A stretch of 64,000 bases of DNA from CAYNNQ01 sp051748085 (lineage in GTDB: Bacteria > Desulfobacterota > Desulfovibrionia > Desulfovibrionales > Desulfonatronovibrionaceae). Positions 1-8,607 of the stretch are shown in pieces. Position numbers and translations under genes: made by a program. Below the pieces are notes generated by a model. That model had not been told where the DNA came from and searched no databases. It saw nothing but the letters and a program-made list of their open reading frames with translations. The stretch is from positions 1 through 64,000 of the forward strand of contig JBNJHA010000002.1 of the NCBI GenBank assembly GCA_051748085.1. Reading direction: 5' to 3'. The stretch's first letter is position 1; every line of letters begins with the position of its first letter.

Positions 1-52
1 TTTCCAAACAAACATCTATTATCCGCACGTCTTTTTGCCCTCCTCTTGGCCA

Positions 53-147
53 GCGAGTCCGGAGGGGGCAGGCATCAACCTTCAGCGGGCATTAGAAAAC
101 CGTAGCCCGAAAGCATGAAAAGCAAAAAGCTTGGTGAACAGATGCAA
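53..147 (+). repeat. Dispersed 95-nt repeat, copy A
   Basis: This stretch matches 33247-33341 at about 86 of 95 positions without gaps, in the same orientation. It starts with GCGAGTCCGGAGG and ends with AAAGCTTGGTGAACAGATGC. It lies in non-coding DNA about 370 nt upstream of the hdrD-like gene. Shorter degenerate relatives of the 3' end occur in other intergenic gaps. Read on the minus strand it has a partly open frame, but copy A has an in-frame stop where copy B has a Gln codon, so it is probably not coding. Its function is unknown; an extragenic repeat or structured RNA is possible. Confidence 0.8.
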
Positions 148-515
148 AAAAAATTAAAAATTCCAGCTTCCTACTTACGGATATAGGGCTCACAACTGCT
201 GTATATTTATATACCAATATCCGGATAATCGGAAATGGTCAAAACCCGTACATACGCAAATTATATAGATATTACCCTGCAAGCACACATCGGACGAAGA
301 TATTCGCCAAAAGCCAGCAAAAAATACTGGAAATTTTTCAAGTCTTAGTTGCGTATCCTGGATAAAAATGGCATTATAAATAGAAATGATTTGAAGGAAA
401 TTGTATTGAACTTTTTTATGGATATGTTTACAAGGACCTTATCCAAGTTCAATACTTGATTCTATCCGCATTTTATACCGGCATACAACCACCAACTTCC
501 TTAAGGAGGAGTTTT
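148..515. other. Non-coding leader region
   Basis: This AT-rich 368-nt stretch lies between repeat copy A and the hdrD-like start codon. I see no credible gene. It probably contains the promoter of the hdrD-like gene, but no convincing -35/-10 pair or operator stands out. The ribosome-binding site AAGGAGG at 503-509 belongs to the downstream gene. Confidence 0.5.
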
Positions 516-1826
516 ATGGCTGAAGCAGCGATTAAACTTGGAGCAGAGCCAAAGACGACCTTCATGGACAAAGTAAGGGATCTTCTGCCTGAAGAAGGGC
601 ATTTGAATCTCTGCTTGACATGCGGGGCCTGCTCCGCCGGATGCCCAGCCTCCGGCTTAGAAGACATGGATCCCAGAAAATTTCTGCGTATGGCAGCTCT
701 GGGAATGGACGAAGAGGTAACTTCCACCGGCTGGGTCTGGTGTTGTACTCAATGCAGACGTTGTATTTACGCCTGCCCGATGAGCATCGACATCCCCAAA
801 TTGGTATATGAAGCCAGGGCAACCTGGCCGCGGGAAGAAAGGCCCAAAGGAATTCTCGGTTCATGCGACATGGCCTTGAAAACCGAAGGCAACAGCGCCA
901 TGGGGGCTTCCTCCGAGGATTTCAAATTCGTTGTCGAGGACGTTCTGGATGAGGTCAAGGAAGAGCAGCCGAACATGGACAATCTTGTTGCCCCGATAGA
1001 CAAAAAGGGCGCCAAATATCTGCTCAATCAAAACTCGCGCGAACCAGTGACCGAAGCCGAGGAAATGGTTCCACTCTGGAAAATCCTGAACACGGTTGGA
1101 GCGGATTGGACATATGCCACTCTCGGCTGGGGAGGGGAAAACTACTGTATGTTCCTCTCGGATACCGAGGGTTGGGAAAAAATCACCCGCAACAAGGTCA
1201 AGGCGGCCGAGGATTTGGGAGTCGAGGTCTTCCTCAACACCGAGTGAGGACACGAATTTTACGCGCTCCTGGAAGGATTGCGCAAATTCAAGATCGAGCC
1301 CAAGTTCAGACTGGAAAGCATTATCACCCATTACGCCCGCTGGATCCGGGAAGGCCGGCTGCCGGTGGATCCGTCCTGGAACAAGGAACTGGGCATTAAA
1401 TTTACGGTCCAGGACCCCTGTCAGCTTGTCCGCAAAGGTTTGGGAGATCCCGTGGCCGAGGACCTGCGTTTCGTGGTCAAATCCGTGGTCGGCGAAGAGA
1501 ACTTCGTGGACATGTATCCGAACAAGTCGAACAACTTCTGCTGCGGCGGCGGCGGCGGGTTCCTCCAGGCCACAGGCTTTGAGGAGCAAAGACGGAAATA
1601 CGGCAAGATCAAGTTTGATCAGATCAAGGAAACCGGGGCGACTTACTGCATCACCCCATGCCATAACTGTCACTCTCAGGTCCTTGACCTGAACGAGTAC
1701 TACAGCGGTGGATATTACACCATCCACTTGTGGAGTTTGATTTGTCTCTCCATGGGTATTCTCGGCGAAAATGAGCGTGAATATCTCGGACCCGAGCTGC
1801 AGGAAGTTGCTGTATACGGAGCCTAG
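516..1826 (+). CDS. HdrD-like (HdrC-HdrB type) Fe-S protein, selenocysteine-containing
   Basis: This 436-residue cytoplasmic protein joins an HdrC-like ferredoxin half to an HdrB-like CCG half. It would pass electrons to a disulfide or related sulfur substrate. Two [4Fe-4S] motifs are visible (C33/C36/C39/C43 and C77/C80/C83/C87), followed by a C-terminal CCG region (C302, C342-C343, C378, C382, C385). The frame contains one TGA at 1245-1247, in the context NTE-U-GHEFY. The frame stays open on both sides and the second half has no ATG or ribosome-binding site, so TGA is read as Sec244. The ATG at 516 follows AAGGAGG; the longer upstream frame has no such site. A strong terminator follows, so it appears monocistronic, and no hdrA is adjacent. 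It may partner the HdrA-Mvh set at 41-47 kb. Family assignment is secure; the true substrate is unknown. Confidence 0.88.
1255..1288 (+). promoter_or_regulatory. Candidate SECIS hairpin in hdrD-like mRNA
   Basis: Immediately downstream of the TGA at 1245-1247, AAUUU (1255-1259) pairs with AAAUU (1284-1288). GCGC (1263-1266) pairs with GCGC (1280-1283), and UCC (1267-1269) pairs with GGA (1275-1277). The apical loop is UGGAA and starts 23 nt after the TGA. Position and shape fit a bacterial SECIS element recognised by SelB. This was folded by eye, without an energy calculation. Confidence 0.7.
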
Positions 1827-1860
1827 CCCGGTTTTTATACAGAATACAGAAGGTTAGAAG

Positions 1861-1895
1861 ACCCCGGCCGGTTCCCCGGCCGGGGTCTTTTTTTG
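1861..1895 (+). terminator. Rho-independent terminator
   Basis: A perfect 10-bp stem, ACCCCGGCCG (1861-1870) with CGGCCGGGGT (1877-1886), has a 6-nt loop and is followed by an uninterrupted T-rich tract. It lies 35 nt after the hdrD-like stop codon and closes that transcription unit. Confidence 0.95.
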
Positions 1896-2008
1896 ATTTT
1901 CAGTTTCGGGTATGGACTAAAGGATATTCTCGGCCTATGCTAAATGTTAATCACTCAGCAAAAAATTTGGTGAGCAAATACTAAAAAATAGAGATAAAGG
2001 AGGGCAGC

Positions 2009-2503
2009 ATGCAATTGTTGGAAGTGGCTCCGCTTGAAAAATGGGAAAGTCTGGAACAGGAACTGCATAAAAGTTCCGGCATGAACGCCTGCGTCTATAA
2101 CGATCAGGGGGCACGCATCACCAAGTATGTGGCCTGGGGGAACGAGCTGTGCCCGATCATCAAGGGACACCCCCAGGGTGTGGCCAATATCTGTGCCGTG
2201 GCCAACCAGAACATGACCTCCCAGGCCCGCGAAGCCGGAGAGCCGGTAGTGGACGAGTGCGACGCCGGCTTTGTCAAATTCGCGGTACCGATAATAAAAA
2301 ACGGGGAGTTTCTGGGCACTGTGGGCGGATGCGGCCATATCTACCCGGACGGGGAAGTGGAGACGTTTTATATCCACAAATCAATCGATCACGACTTGGC
2401 AGAACTGGATAAACTGGCCGCCAAAGTACCCCAAACCAATTCCGAAGAAATTCAGAAACAAATAGAACTGGTCCAAAAGCAATTGTCCTCAATACTCGGA
2501 TAA
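2009..2503 (+). CDS. PocR-type sensory domain protein
   Basis: This 164-residue protein consists almost entirely of a PocR ligand-binding domain, a PAS-like Cys-containing sensor found in anaerobes and named after the propanediol regulator PocR. Typical features are the N-terminal SGMNACVYNDQG strand, the Cys-rich centre (NELCPIIKGHPQG, ANICAVANQNM) and the GGCGHIYPDGEVE turn. A predicted helix or coiled coil closes the C-terminus. No DNA-binding or kinase output domain is present, so it probably acts through a partner. AAAGGAGGG lies just upstream of the ATG. The hydrolase gene begins 10 nt downstream, suggesting co-transcription. The ligand is unknown. Confidence 0.85.
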   Translation: MQLLEVAPLEKWESLEQELHKSSGMNACVYNDQGARITKYVAWGNELCPIIKGHPQGVANICAVANQNMTSQAREAGEPVVDECDAGFVKFAVPIIKNGEFLGTVGGCGHIYPDGEVETFYIHKSIDHDLAELDKLAAKVPQTNSEEIQKQIELVQKQLSSILG

Positions 2504-2512
2504 CAGAATTTC

Positions 2513-3343
2513 ATGCACTGGCTGTATTGGCTACTGGGGTTTGTCCTCTTTTTTTCTTTTTTGTTCGCGGTCCTCAGCTACTCCCTGTACTGGTATGAAA
2601 CCGCCAATCAAAAAAATGACCGCATATCATTCGGACTTTTACTCCTGGGCATGCTTGATTCCACGTTAGGAGTTGTGTTTCTGGCGCTTACCTATCCCCT
2701 GGGCCGGCTCAAATGGGTCAGGGAACCGGCCGCTCCCGGAAAAAACGGCCCGGTAATCATCTGCCTGCACGGCCTTTTTCACAACCCGAGCGCCTGGTTG
2801 CTGGTCCGTTTTCGCCTGAGGCGAGCCGGATTTGCAAATTGTTATTGCCCCGCATACAGGAGTTTTACCAACGATATCCCCGGCGCCCTGGAGGAACTCA
2901 CTCCCAAGATAGAGGCTATCTTTAAAAGGCATCCGGAACAGGGGATTATTTTCCTCGGGCACAGCCTGGGCGGCCTTTTGTCCCTTGGTCTGGGATCTAA
3001 AAACAATTTCTGGCCGACTCAACTGATAATAACCATGGGCACTCCCTTTCGCGGGAGTAAAATGGCTGTATTCGGCTTGTCCCGGCTTGCCAGATCCCTG
3101 CACCCGGACAGCCCGGAACTGGAGACATTGCGCTCCGGAATAGACTGGGACACCTCCATCCCTGGCATGGCTCTTTATACCGCGACTGACAACATGGTCC
3201 TCCCCAGAAGCTCGCTTAAAGCACCGCCGCAAAAATGGGAACTCCACGAAACCGGGCCCATATCGCATATGGGTATGCTCTGGAACAAAAAAGCGGCCAA
3301 AAAAATCATAGACAGCATTCTGGACATTCAAACCGGCAAATAA
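2513..3343 (+). CDS. Membrane-anchored alpha/beta hydrolase (lipase-like)
   Basis: This 276-residue protein has two hydrophobic segments at the N-terminus (about residues 3-27 and 38-62). An alpha/beta-hydrolase domain follows, with an oxyanion-type motif (CLHGLFHNPSAW, about 84-95) and a nucleophile elbow GHSLGG (Ser151). The conserved His is probably in GPISHMGM near the C-terminus. The family resembles lipase/PGAP1-like esterases acting at the cytoplasmic membrane, but the substrate cannot be read from sequence. It follows the PocR-domain gene after 10 nt and ends at a bidirectional terminator. Confidence 0.8.
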   Translation: MHWLYWLLGFVLFFSFLFAVLSYSLYWYETANQKNDRISFGLLLLGMLDSTLGVVFLALTYPLGRLKWVREPAAPGKNGPVIICLHGLFHNPSAWLLVRFRLRRAGFANCYCPAYRSFTNDIPGALEELTPKIEAIFKRHPEQGIIFLGHSLGGLLSLGLGSKNNFWPTQLIITMGTPFRGSKMAVFGLSRLARSLHPDSPELETLRSGIDWDTSIPGMALYTATDNMVLPRSSLKAPPQKWELHETGPISHMGMLWNKKAAKKIIDSILDIQTGK

Positions 3344-3391
3344 AAAAGGGACCCGGATACGCCAAACCATCGCATCCGGGTCCCTTTTTTT
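3343..3391. terminator. Bidirectional Rho-independent terminator
   Basis: A perfect 11-bp stem, GGGACCCGGAT (3348-3358) with ATCCGGGTCCC (3374-3384), is flanked by an A run on the left and a T run on the right. It can therefore end transcription from both sides: the hydrolase gene on plus and the small HypB-tail-like gene on minus. Confidence 0.93.
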
Positions 3392-3410
3392 CCAGGACAA
3401 TCAAAAACGG

Positions 3411-3584
3411 TTAATCTTCGTGCTTATGCTCGTGAGGAATCACCTCTCCAGTCTTCGGGTCATGCTCATGATTGTGTTCGTGGGGATGGGAATGCACCGT
3501 ATCCCCGTGACTATGCTCGTGTTCATGCACATACTTTGCATACTTTGAATCGGGATTGTGCCCGCACCCGCAATCTTTACACAT
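3411..3584 (-). CDS. Small Cys/His-rich metal-binding peptide, HypB N-terminus-like
   Basis: This 57-residue product begins MCKDCGCGHN and then contains 13 further His residues, mostly as alternating HEH or HSH pairs (14 His and 3 Cys in all). The MCxDCGCG start plus a His-rich tract is the hallmark of the N-terminal nickel-binding extension of HypB, the hydrogenase nickel-insertion GTPase. The GTPase domain is absent. The ATG is preceded by GGAGGTAAGCGGT, a good ribosome-binding site. A free nickel store or chaperone is inferred, plausible given the [NiFe] hydrogenase at 41-43 kb. It ends just before a bidirectional terminator. Zinc or another metal cannot be excluded. Confidence 0.85.
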   Translation of the reverse strand: MCKDCGCGHNPDSKYAKYVHEHEHSHGDTVHSHPHEHNHEHDPKTGEVIPHEHKHED

Positions 3585-3786
3585 ACCGCTTACCTCCGTT
3601 TGAAAAATTTAATACGCATAACATTCTGATCTTTTTATGCCTCGGCGTCAAGCACATTTAAGAACAGGATACCGCATGATATGTCATAAACATAAACGGC
3701 TTTTGTTCATCCGTAAATTTTATACGCCAATTCCTTTTGAAAGCTGAAAAGCAGTTTAGATAAGCCATGCCCGGCATTGAAAAATC

Positions 3787-4284
3787 TTATTTTATGGTAT
3801 CGCTCACAGCCGCGCTCATGGAAGCCGGAAAAGAGACTATAAGCACTCGCTTCAGGGCCAGGACAAAGTCGGTCGTCCACGGGCACTGCTGAATTATGGT
3901 CATAAGCCCCCCGACCACAAGCAAAGAAAAAATATAGGTAGCTCCCACCCGGAGAATATAATTCTTCACTTGCCCTTTAAAGTCCACGCGGTAAAAATTG
4001 GAGTACGTAAACAGGGCAATAAACAGAACGGAAAAAAAGCTCAAAACAAGGACATTTACCAAAGGCAATTTTTCACCCAGATTCCATGTTTCCTCGGTAA
4101 AGGCCACCGGCACGGCCAAAATGGAGGCCCCGACAATTACCTGCATCATGTCCCGGGGCCTGAATTCAACCATAAGCGGTTTAACCGCATAGTCCAGGAC
4201 CCGGCCTGCGCTGTCCATAATCGGAATCACCCGGTGCAGATGCCCTCCGACCCTTCTAATCGTTGTTCTTGCTTGATTGCTCAT
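3787..4284 (-). CDS. DUF2391-like integral membrane protein
   Basis: This 165-residue protein has a soluble N-terminus of about 50 residues (MSNQARTTIRRVGG) and then several hydrophobic segments, at about 48-64, 74-92 and 110-130, with a fourth hydrophobic stretch near 140-155. The layout and the FRPRDMMQVIVGA segment resemble the DUF2391/TIGR02587 family of putative membrane proteins. It stands alone on the minus strand between the HypB-tail-like gene and queA. No catalytic motif is seen, and no function can be assigned. Confidence 0.7.
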   Translation of the reverse strand: MSNQARTTIRRVGGHLHRVIPIMDSAGRVLDYAVKPLMVEFRPRDMMQVIVGASILAVPVAFTEETWNLGEKLPLVNVLVLSFFSVLFIALFTYSNFYRVDFKGQVKNYILRVGATYIFSLLVVGGLMTIIQQCPWTTDFVLALKRVLIVSFPASMSAAVSDTIK

Positions 4285-4557
4285 TTTTATTCCCCTTGTT
4301 ATCCAAATTGGTAACTACTATTCACAATATTAAAAAGTTCACCGTTTTTTTTTGCGTAAGTTTGCGTTACAAGTACCGTAAATGCAGTATTCAGGAAAAT
4401 GCTTTTTGGTCAAGCCGAGGCAAAGCCGGCACTTGAAAAGTCGAAATAAGCATAAGAGGACTTGATCGTACAGCACTGTCCTCAATCTCAAAGCTGACGG
4501 CTTTTCTCCCGGCAATCCGGCTTGACAACATCTCCGGAGCCAAATACGAGCCGCTGA

Positions 4558-5661
4558 ATGAACAAAAACGATATATCCTCCACCCTGTCACCGGATTTTG
4601 ATTTGAACAACTATCAATTTGATCTCCCGGAAGAAAATATCGCCCAGAATCCGGCTCCGAGCCGCTCGTCCTCCAGACTTCTGGTCCTGGACAGATCCAC
4701 GGGCAAAATAAAACATTCCAGATTTGCAAACCTCATCGATTTTTTGCCGCCCGATTGCCTGCTAGTGGCCAACAATTCCCGTGTTCTTCCAGCAAGACTC
4801 GAAGGGCGAAAAGATTCCGGAGGCCGGGTCGAATTCCTGCTGCTGACCCCTTTGCCCCTGATACAAGCCATGACGGAAAACAACATAAAAAAAGGGATAG
4901 TTAGATGCCTGCTTAAGGCCTCCCGGGCCTTAAAAACCGGCGCAAAAATCAGCTTGGGAGAAAATCTTGCGGCAGAGGTCATGGAAAGGCATCCGTTCGG
5001 AAGGTACACGGTCCAACTGGAATGGACCGGCAACCTCGCCGAAATTTTCCTTGAATATGGACAGATGCCTCTTCCGCCGTATATCCGGAGGCCGAACAGT
5101 TCCAGCGACCGTCAAAGATATCAGACCACCTATGCAAATAATGAAAAACTGGGGTCGGTTGCTGCTCCAACAGCCGGCCTGCACTTTACTCCTGCGCAAA
5201 AACAAGAATTGGAAAAGTCCGGACGGAGATGGGCCGAAGTCTCCCTGTATGTCGGATACGGTACATTCAGCCCGGTCCGTTCCCGGGACATCCGCGAACA
5301 CGGCATGCACAGTGAATACGCGGAGATATCCGAAAGAACCGCTCGGGAACTTGCCCTGGCCAAGCAAGAAAACAGAAAAATTATCTGCATCGGAACTACC
5401 ACGGTGCGCACGCTTGAAGGTGCTTACGCCCAAACAGGAGCACTCACCCCCTTCAGGGGCTGGATCGACATATTTATCACCCCGGGCTTTGAATTCCGTT
5501 TAACCGACCATATGCTCACAAATTTTCACTTGCCGGGCTCATCCCTGATAATAATGGTTGCCGCCCTTACCGGCAGGGACACTATATTGAATGCCTATAA
5601 GCAAGCGGTCGAAGAAGGTTACCGTTTTTTTTCCTATGGAGACGCAATGTTGATTCTTTAA
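4558..5661 (+). CDS. queA: S-adenosylmethionine:tRNA ribosyltransferase-isomerase QueA
   Basis: This 367-residue enzyme transfers and isomerises the ribosyl moiety of SAM onto 7-aminomethyl-7-deazaguanine in tRNA, making epoxyqueuosine. Family signatures include FDLPEENIAQNPAP near the N-terminus, LLVANNSRVLPARLEGRK, SVAAPTAGLHFTP, the VGYGTFSPVR loop and MLTNFHLPGSSLIIMVAAL near the end. Length is slightly above the usual because of a 15-residue N-terminal addition. The ATG at 4558 has only a weak ribosome-binding site. It is encoded alone, with about 270 nt of non-coding DNA upstream. Confidence 0.95.
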   Translation: MNKNDISSTLSPDFDLNNYQFDLPEENIAQNPAPSRSSSRLLVLDRSTGKIKHSRFANLIDFLPPDCLLVANNSRVLPARLEGRKDSGGRVEFLLLTPLPLIQAMTENNIKKGIVRCLLKASRALKTGAKISLGENLAAEVMERHPFGRYTVQLEWTGNLAEIFLEYGQMPLPPYIRRPNSSSDRQRYQTTYANNEKLGSVAAPTAGLHFTPAQKQELEKSGRRWAEVSLYVGYGTFSPVRSRDIREHGMHSEYAEISERTARELALAKQENRKIICIGTTTVRTLEGAYAQTGALTPFRGWIDIFITPGFEFRLTDHMLTNFHLPGSSLIIMVAALTGRDTILNAYKQAVEEGYRFFSYGDAMLIL

Positions 5662-5990
5662 GCTCACACGGCAAAATAAAATGATGATCCTGATGTTGCG
5701 TGTGGATTTTCTTCGGGTAATCCTTGCAAATGCTCCTGGCCAAAGGTGCGCCTCAAAAGGATCAGGAGAATAAAGCATAAAAAATCCAGACCCTTCGGCG
5801 CAGAGCCAAACAAAAGATATCAGTCTCGACTTTAAAGCCCTTTCAAAATCTCTTTCAATCCGTTCTTTTTTTTGCTACATAATTCTTTCTGTTACTTTTC
5901 AATCTATTGTCGGGATAAGAACCTCTGCGGTTGTATACAATCCGTGGAGCCGATCCAAAACTCAAGAAACGACCCTGCCAGGAGGGTAGC
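5662..5990. other. Intergenic leader before korD
   Basis: This 329-nt non-coding stretch lies between queA and korD. It should contain the kor operon promoter. A frame extending upstream of korD exists but lacks a ribosome-binding site. No hairpin terminator, riboswitch or small RNA is recognisable here. Confidence 0.4.
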
Positions 5991-6233
5991 ATGTCCAGAA
6001 TTGTCTTACATGAAGACAGATGCAAGGGATGCCTGCTTTGTACCCTAGTGTGTCCGGTACAAATAATCGCACCCGCGGAAAGATTTAATCAACAGGGATA
6101 CAAAGTGGTTGAAGTCCCGGAAGGACAAATGGAAAGTTGCAAGGGCTGCGCTTTTTGCGCCCAGATCTGTCCGGACACCGCTATTGAAGTCTATAAATCC
6201 GTCAAAGAAAAGGAGTCGGCCGATGCCAGCTGA
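5991..6233 (+). CDS. korD: 2-oxoacid:ferredoxin oxidoreductase, delta (ferredoxin-like) subunit
   Basis: This 80-residue protein carries two [4Fe-4S] motifs, CKGCLLCTLVCP and CKGCAFCAQICP. It is the electron-transfer subunit of the KorDABC enzyme, which oxidatively decarboxylates 2-oxoglutarate to succinyl-CoA with reduction of ferredoxin, or runs in reverse. The start at 5991 is chosen because AGGAGGGTAGC precedes it; the longer frame from 5931 lacks this. The stop overlaps the korA start by 11 nt, indicating translational coupling. Order D-A-B-C matches known kor operons. Confidence 0.93.
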   Translation: MSRIVLHEDRCKGCLLCTLVCPVQIIAPAERFNQQGYKVVEVPEGQMESCKGCAFCAQICPDTAIEVYKSVKEKESADAS

Positions 6234-7284
6234 ATCCAGAATATTCGTAAAAGGCAATGAAGCAATCTCCAGGGGTGCGCTGGCGGCCGGATGCAAATGC
6301 TACTTCGGCTATCCTATCACTCCGCAGAACGATATCCCGGAATTCATGTCCAAGGCCCTTCCGGAAGCCGAAGGCCAGTTTGTGCAGGCAGAAAGCGAGA
6401 TAGCCGCGGCCAACATGCTTCTTGGCGCTACGGCATGCGGAATACGGGCCATGACTTCTTCCTCCAGCCCCGGCATATCTTTGAAGCAGGAGGCCATCTC
6501 CTACATGGCCGGGAGCGAACTTCCGGGCGTGATAGTGAACATGAATCGAGGAGGTCCGGGACTGGGCGACATCGGCCCCTCCCAGGGAGACTATTTTCAG
6601 GCGACCCGCGGCGGCGGCCATGGTGATTACCGCCTGCTGGTTTTGGCGCCGGGCACCGTGCAGGAAGCATACGACCTGACAATCAAGGCCTTTGACCTCG
6701 CTTTTGCCTACCGAAATCCGGTAATGATCTTGGGAGACGCGATCCTGGGGCAGATGAAGGAACCCATAACCCCGAAGCCGGAGCATGAAGCGCCGAAAGA
6801 CGAAGGCGCCAAGTGGAGACTCGACGGAGCGCAAGGACGGGAAGCCCGCATACTGAAATCCCTGTTTTTGGCCGAAGGTTCACTTGCCGGACATAATCAG
6901 CGCTTGGAGCAAAAATATATCGCCATGAAAAAGGAATGCGCCTGGGAAGAATTCTTGACCGATGACGCGGAACTGATCGTGGTTGCCTATGGATCAATCG
7001 GACGCATAGCCAAATCGACAATAAAAAGTCTGAGAGCAAGCGGGCATAAGGTTGGCCTGCTTCGCCCGATTACAGTTTATCCGTTCCCGTCCGCCCCTCT
7101 GGAAGCCCTGGCCGGCGCTGGGAAAAAATTCCTGACAATTGAGCATAACCTGGGACAAATGATAGAGGACGTGCGGCTGTCTATTTGCGGCCTGGCGGAC
7201 TCGGCTTTTTATGGACATCTGCCGGGGAATCTGCCCACCCCGAATGATTTCGAACAACCAATTCTCGACGTCTTGGAGAAATAA
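6223..7284 (+). CDS. korA: 2-oxoglutarate:ferredoxin oxidoreductase, alpha subunit
   Basis: This 353-residue subunit contains the pyrimidine-binding and transketolase C-terminal domains of the oxidoreductase. Motifs include GNEAISRGALAAGCKCYFGY, PITPQNDIPEFM and VNMNRGGPGLGDIGPSQGD. The C-terminal TPP_II-like domain begins near residue 240 (LIVVAYGSIGRIA). The ATG at 6223 follows AAGGAGTCGGCCG inside korD. Substrate preference for 2-oxoglutarate rather than another 2-oxoacid is inferred from operon form and family. Confidence 0.92.
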   Translation: MPAESRIFVKGNEAISRGALAAGCKCYFGYPITPQNDIPEFMSKALPEAEGQFVQAESEIAAANMLLGATACGIRAMTSSSSPGISLKQEAISYMAGSELPGVIVNMNRGGPGLGDIGPSQGDYFQATRGGGHGDYRLLVLAPGTVQEAYDLTIKAFDLAFAYRNPVMILGDAILGQMKEPITPKPEHEAPKDEGAKWRLDGAQGREARILKSLFLAEGSLAGHNQRLEQKYIAMKKECAWEEFLTDDAELIVVAYGSIGRIAKSTIKSLRASGHKVGLLRPITVYPFPSAPLEALAGAGKKFLTIEHNLGQMIEDVRLSICGLADSAFYGHLPGNLPTPNDFEQPILDVLEK

Positions 7285-7285
7285 A

Positions 7286-8041
7286 ATGACGGAAAAGCAA
7301 GTATATAAAAAACCACAACTTTTGGCCGATATCCCCACTCATTATTGCCCCGGCTGCCAGCACGGGATAGTCCACAAGATCGTGGCTGAATGCCTGGAAG
7401 AACTGGGAGTGGGAGAGGAAACCATATGCATCGGCTCCATCGGCTGCTCGGTTTTCATATATAACTATATCAAAGTTGACAGCATTGAAGCCCCGCATGG
7501 CCGCGCTCCGGCCGTGGGAACCGGAGTTAAAAGGGCTCGGCCGGACAAATTCGTATTCACCTATCAGGGAGACGGCGATTTGGCTTCTATTGGCCTTGCG
7601 GAAATCATGCACTGCGCCAACCGGGGAGAAAAAATATCGGTTATATTCGTGAACAACACAGTCTACGGCATGACCGGTGGTCAGATGGCTCCAACTACAA
7701 TGGTCGGACAGAAAACAACCACCTGTCCCAGTGGCCGCTGTTGCGACACGGAAGGAGAACAATTCAAAATGACCGAAATAATATCGGGTTTGGGAGGGAC
7801 AGCTTACGCTGCCCGCGTTGCCCTGGACAATATGAAAAATTACAACCGGGCCAAAAGAGCCGTGCGCAAAGCATTTCAATGCCAGAAAGACAAATTGGGC
7901 TTTGGTTTTGTCGAATTTCTGGCCACCTGTCCAACCAATTGGAAAATGACCCCGGTTCAAGCCAATGAAAGAATTACCAACGAAATGATCCCCTGCTTTC
8001 CCCTCGGGGAATTCAAGGACTGCACCATGGAGGGCAAGTAG
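7286..8041 (+). CDS. korB: 2-oxoglutarate:ferredoxin oxidoreductase, beta (TPP-binding) subunit
   Basis: This 251-residue subunit binds thiamine diphosphate. It shows the HYCPGCQHG start motif, the GDG...NN cofactor motif (YQGDGDLASIGLAE then VIFVNNTVYGMTGGQM) and a conserved CPTNWKMTP tail. The ATG at 7286 lies 1 nt after the korA stop and follows GGAGAAATAAA; frames extending further upstream overlap korA and lack support. korC begins 2 nt downstream. Confidence 0.93.
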   Translation: MTEKQVYKKPQLLADIPTHYCPGCQHGIVHKIVAECLEELGVGEETICIGSIGCSVFIYNYIKVDSIEAPHGRAPAVGTGVKRARPDKFVFTYQGDGDLASIGLAEIMHCANRGEKISVIFVNNTVYGMTGGQMAPTTMVGQKTTTCPSGRCCDTEGEQFKMTEIISGLGGTAYAARVALDNMKNYNRAKRAVRKAFQCQKDKLGFGFVEFLATCPTNWKMTPVQANERITNEMIPCFPLGEFKDCTMEGK

Positions 8042-8043
8042 CC

Positions 8044-8598
8044 ATGTATAAGGATACCATAATTGCCGGTTTTGGCGGACAAGGGGTAATGATGATCGGC
8101 AATCTCCTGGCATACGCGGCTATGAATCAGGGACTGCATGTAACTTATATCCCCGTCTATGGCCCGGAAATGCGCGGAGGAACGGCCAATTGCACAGTTG
8201 TAATTTCGGATGAAGAAATTGGGTCGCCGATTATCCACAACCCGGAAAGTCTTATTGCCATGAACAGACCGTCCCTGGACAAATTTCAGCCCCGGGTTAG
8301 CAAGGATGGTCAGATAATCATCAATTCCTCGCTGGTGGATACCGGACTGGCCGACACGGAACGCATCAATGCCTATGAGGTTCCGGCCAACGACATCGCC
8401 AATAAAATCGGGAACACCAAGATGGCCAATATGGTCGCTCTGGGAGGGTTTCTGCGGGCTACCGGATGTGTTGAACTTCAAGCCGCTCAGGACAGCCTGA
8501 AAAACGTCATCCCGGCCCGGTACAGTAAACTTATCCCGCAAAATTCGGAGGCATTGCAGGCCGGATTCAACCATGTACAAGACAAGGGCGGATTGTAA
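8044..8598 (+). CDS. korC: 2-oxoglutarate:ferredoxin oxidoreductase, gamma subunit
   Basis: This 184-residue gamma subunit has the family's FGGQGVMMIGNLLAYAA start and YGPEMRGGTANCTVVIS, which contacts CoA. It completes KorDABC. The gene starts 2 nt after korB, and aroE begins 9 nt after its stop, so aroE may be read from the same transcript. Confidence 0.93.
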   Translation: MYKDTIIAGFGGQGVMMIGNLLAYAAMNQGLHVTYIPVYGPEMRGGTANCTVVISDEEIGSPIIHNPESLIAMNRPSLDKFQPRVSKDGQIIINSSLVDTGLADTERINAYEVPANDIANKIGNTKMANMVALGGFLRATGCVELQAAQDSLKNVIPARYSKLIPQNSEALQAGFNHVQDKGGL

Positions 8599-8607
8599 AG
8601 GCAATTT

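Noticed and set aside
53..147. Protein-coding reading of the 95-nt repeat on the minus strand
   Set aside because: Copy A carries an in-frame stop where copy B has Gln, and neither copy has a start or ribosome-binding site.
861..1727. 288-codon minus-strand ORF opposite the hdrD-like gene
   Set aside because: It is an antisense shadow of an obviously conserved Fe-S protein, with no family features or ribosome-binding site.
1278..1826. Separate hdrB gene starting after the TGA
   Set aside because: It is in the same frame as the upstream gene, has only a TTG start and no ribosome-binding site, and the missing residues complete the CCG domain.
2666..3400. 244-codon minus-strand ORF opposite the hydrolase
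   Set aside because: It runs through the terminator hairpin and mirrors the hydrolase codons; no recognisable domain.
7181..8113. 310-codon minus-strand ORF opposite korB
   Set aside because: Shadow of korB, which has full TPP-enzyme motifs.
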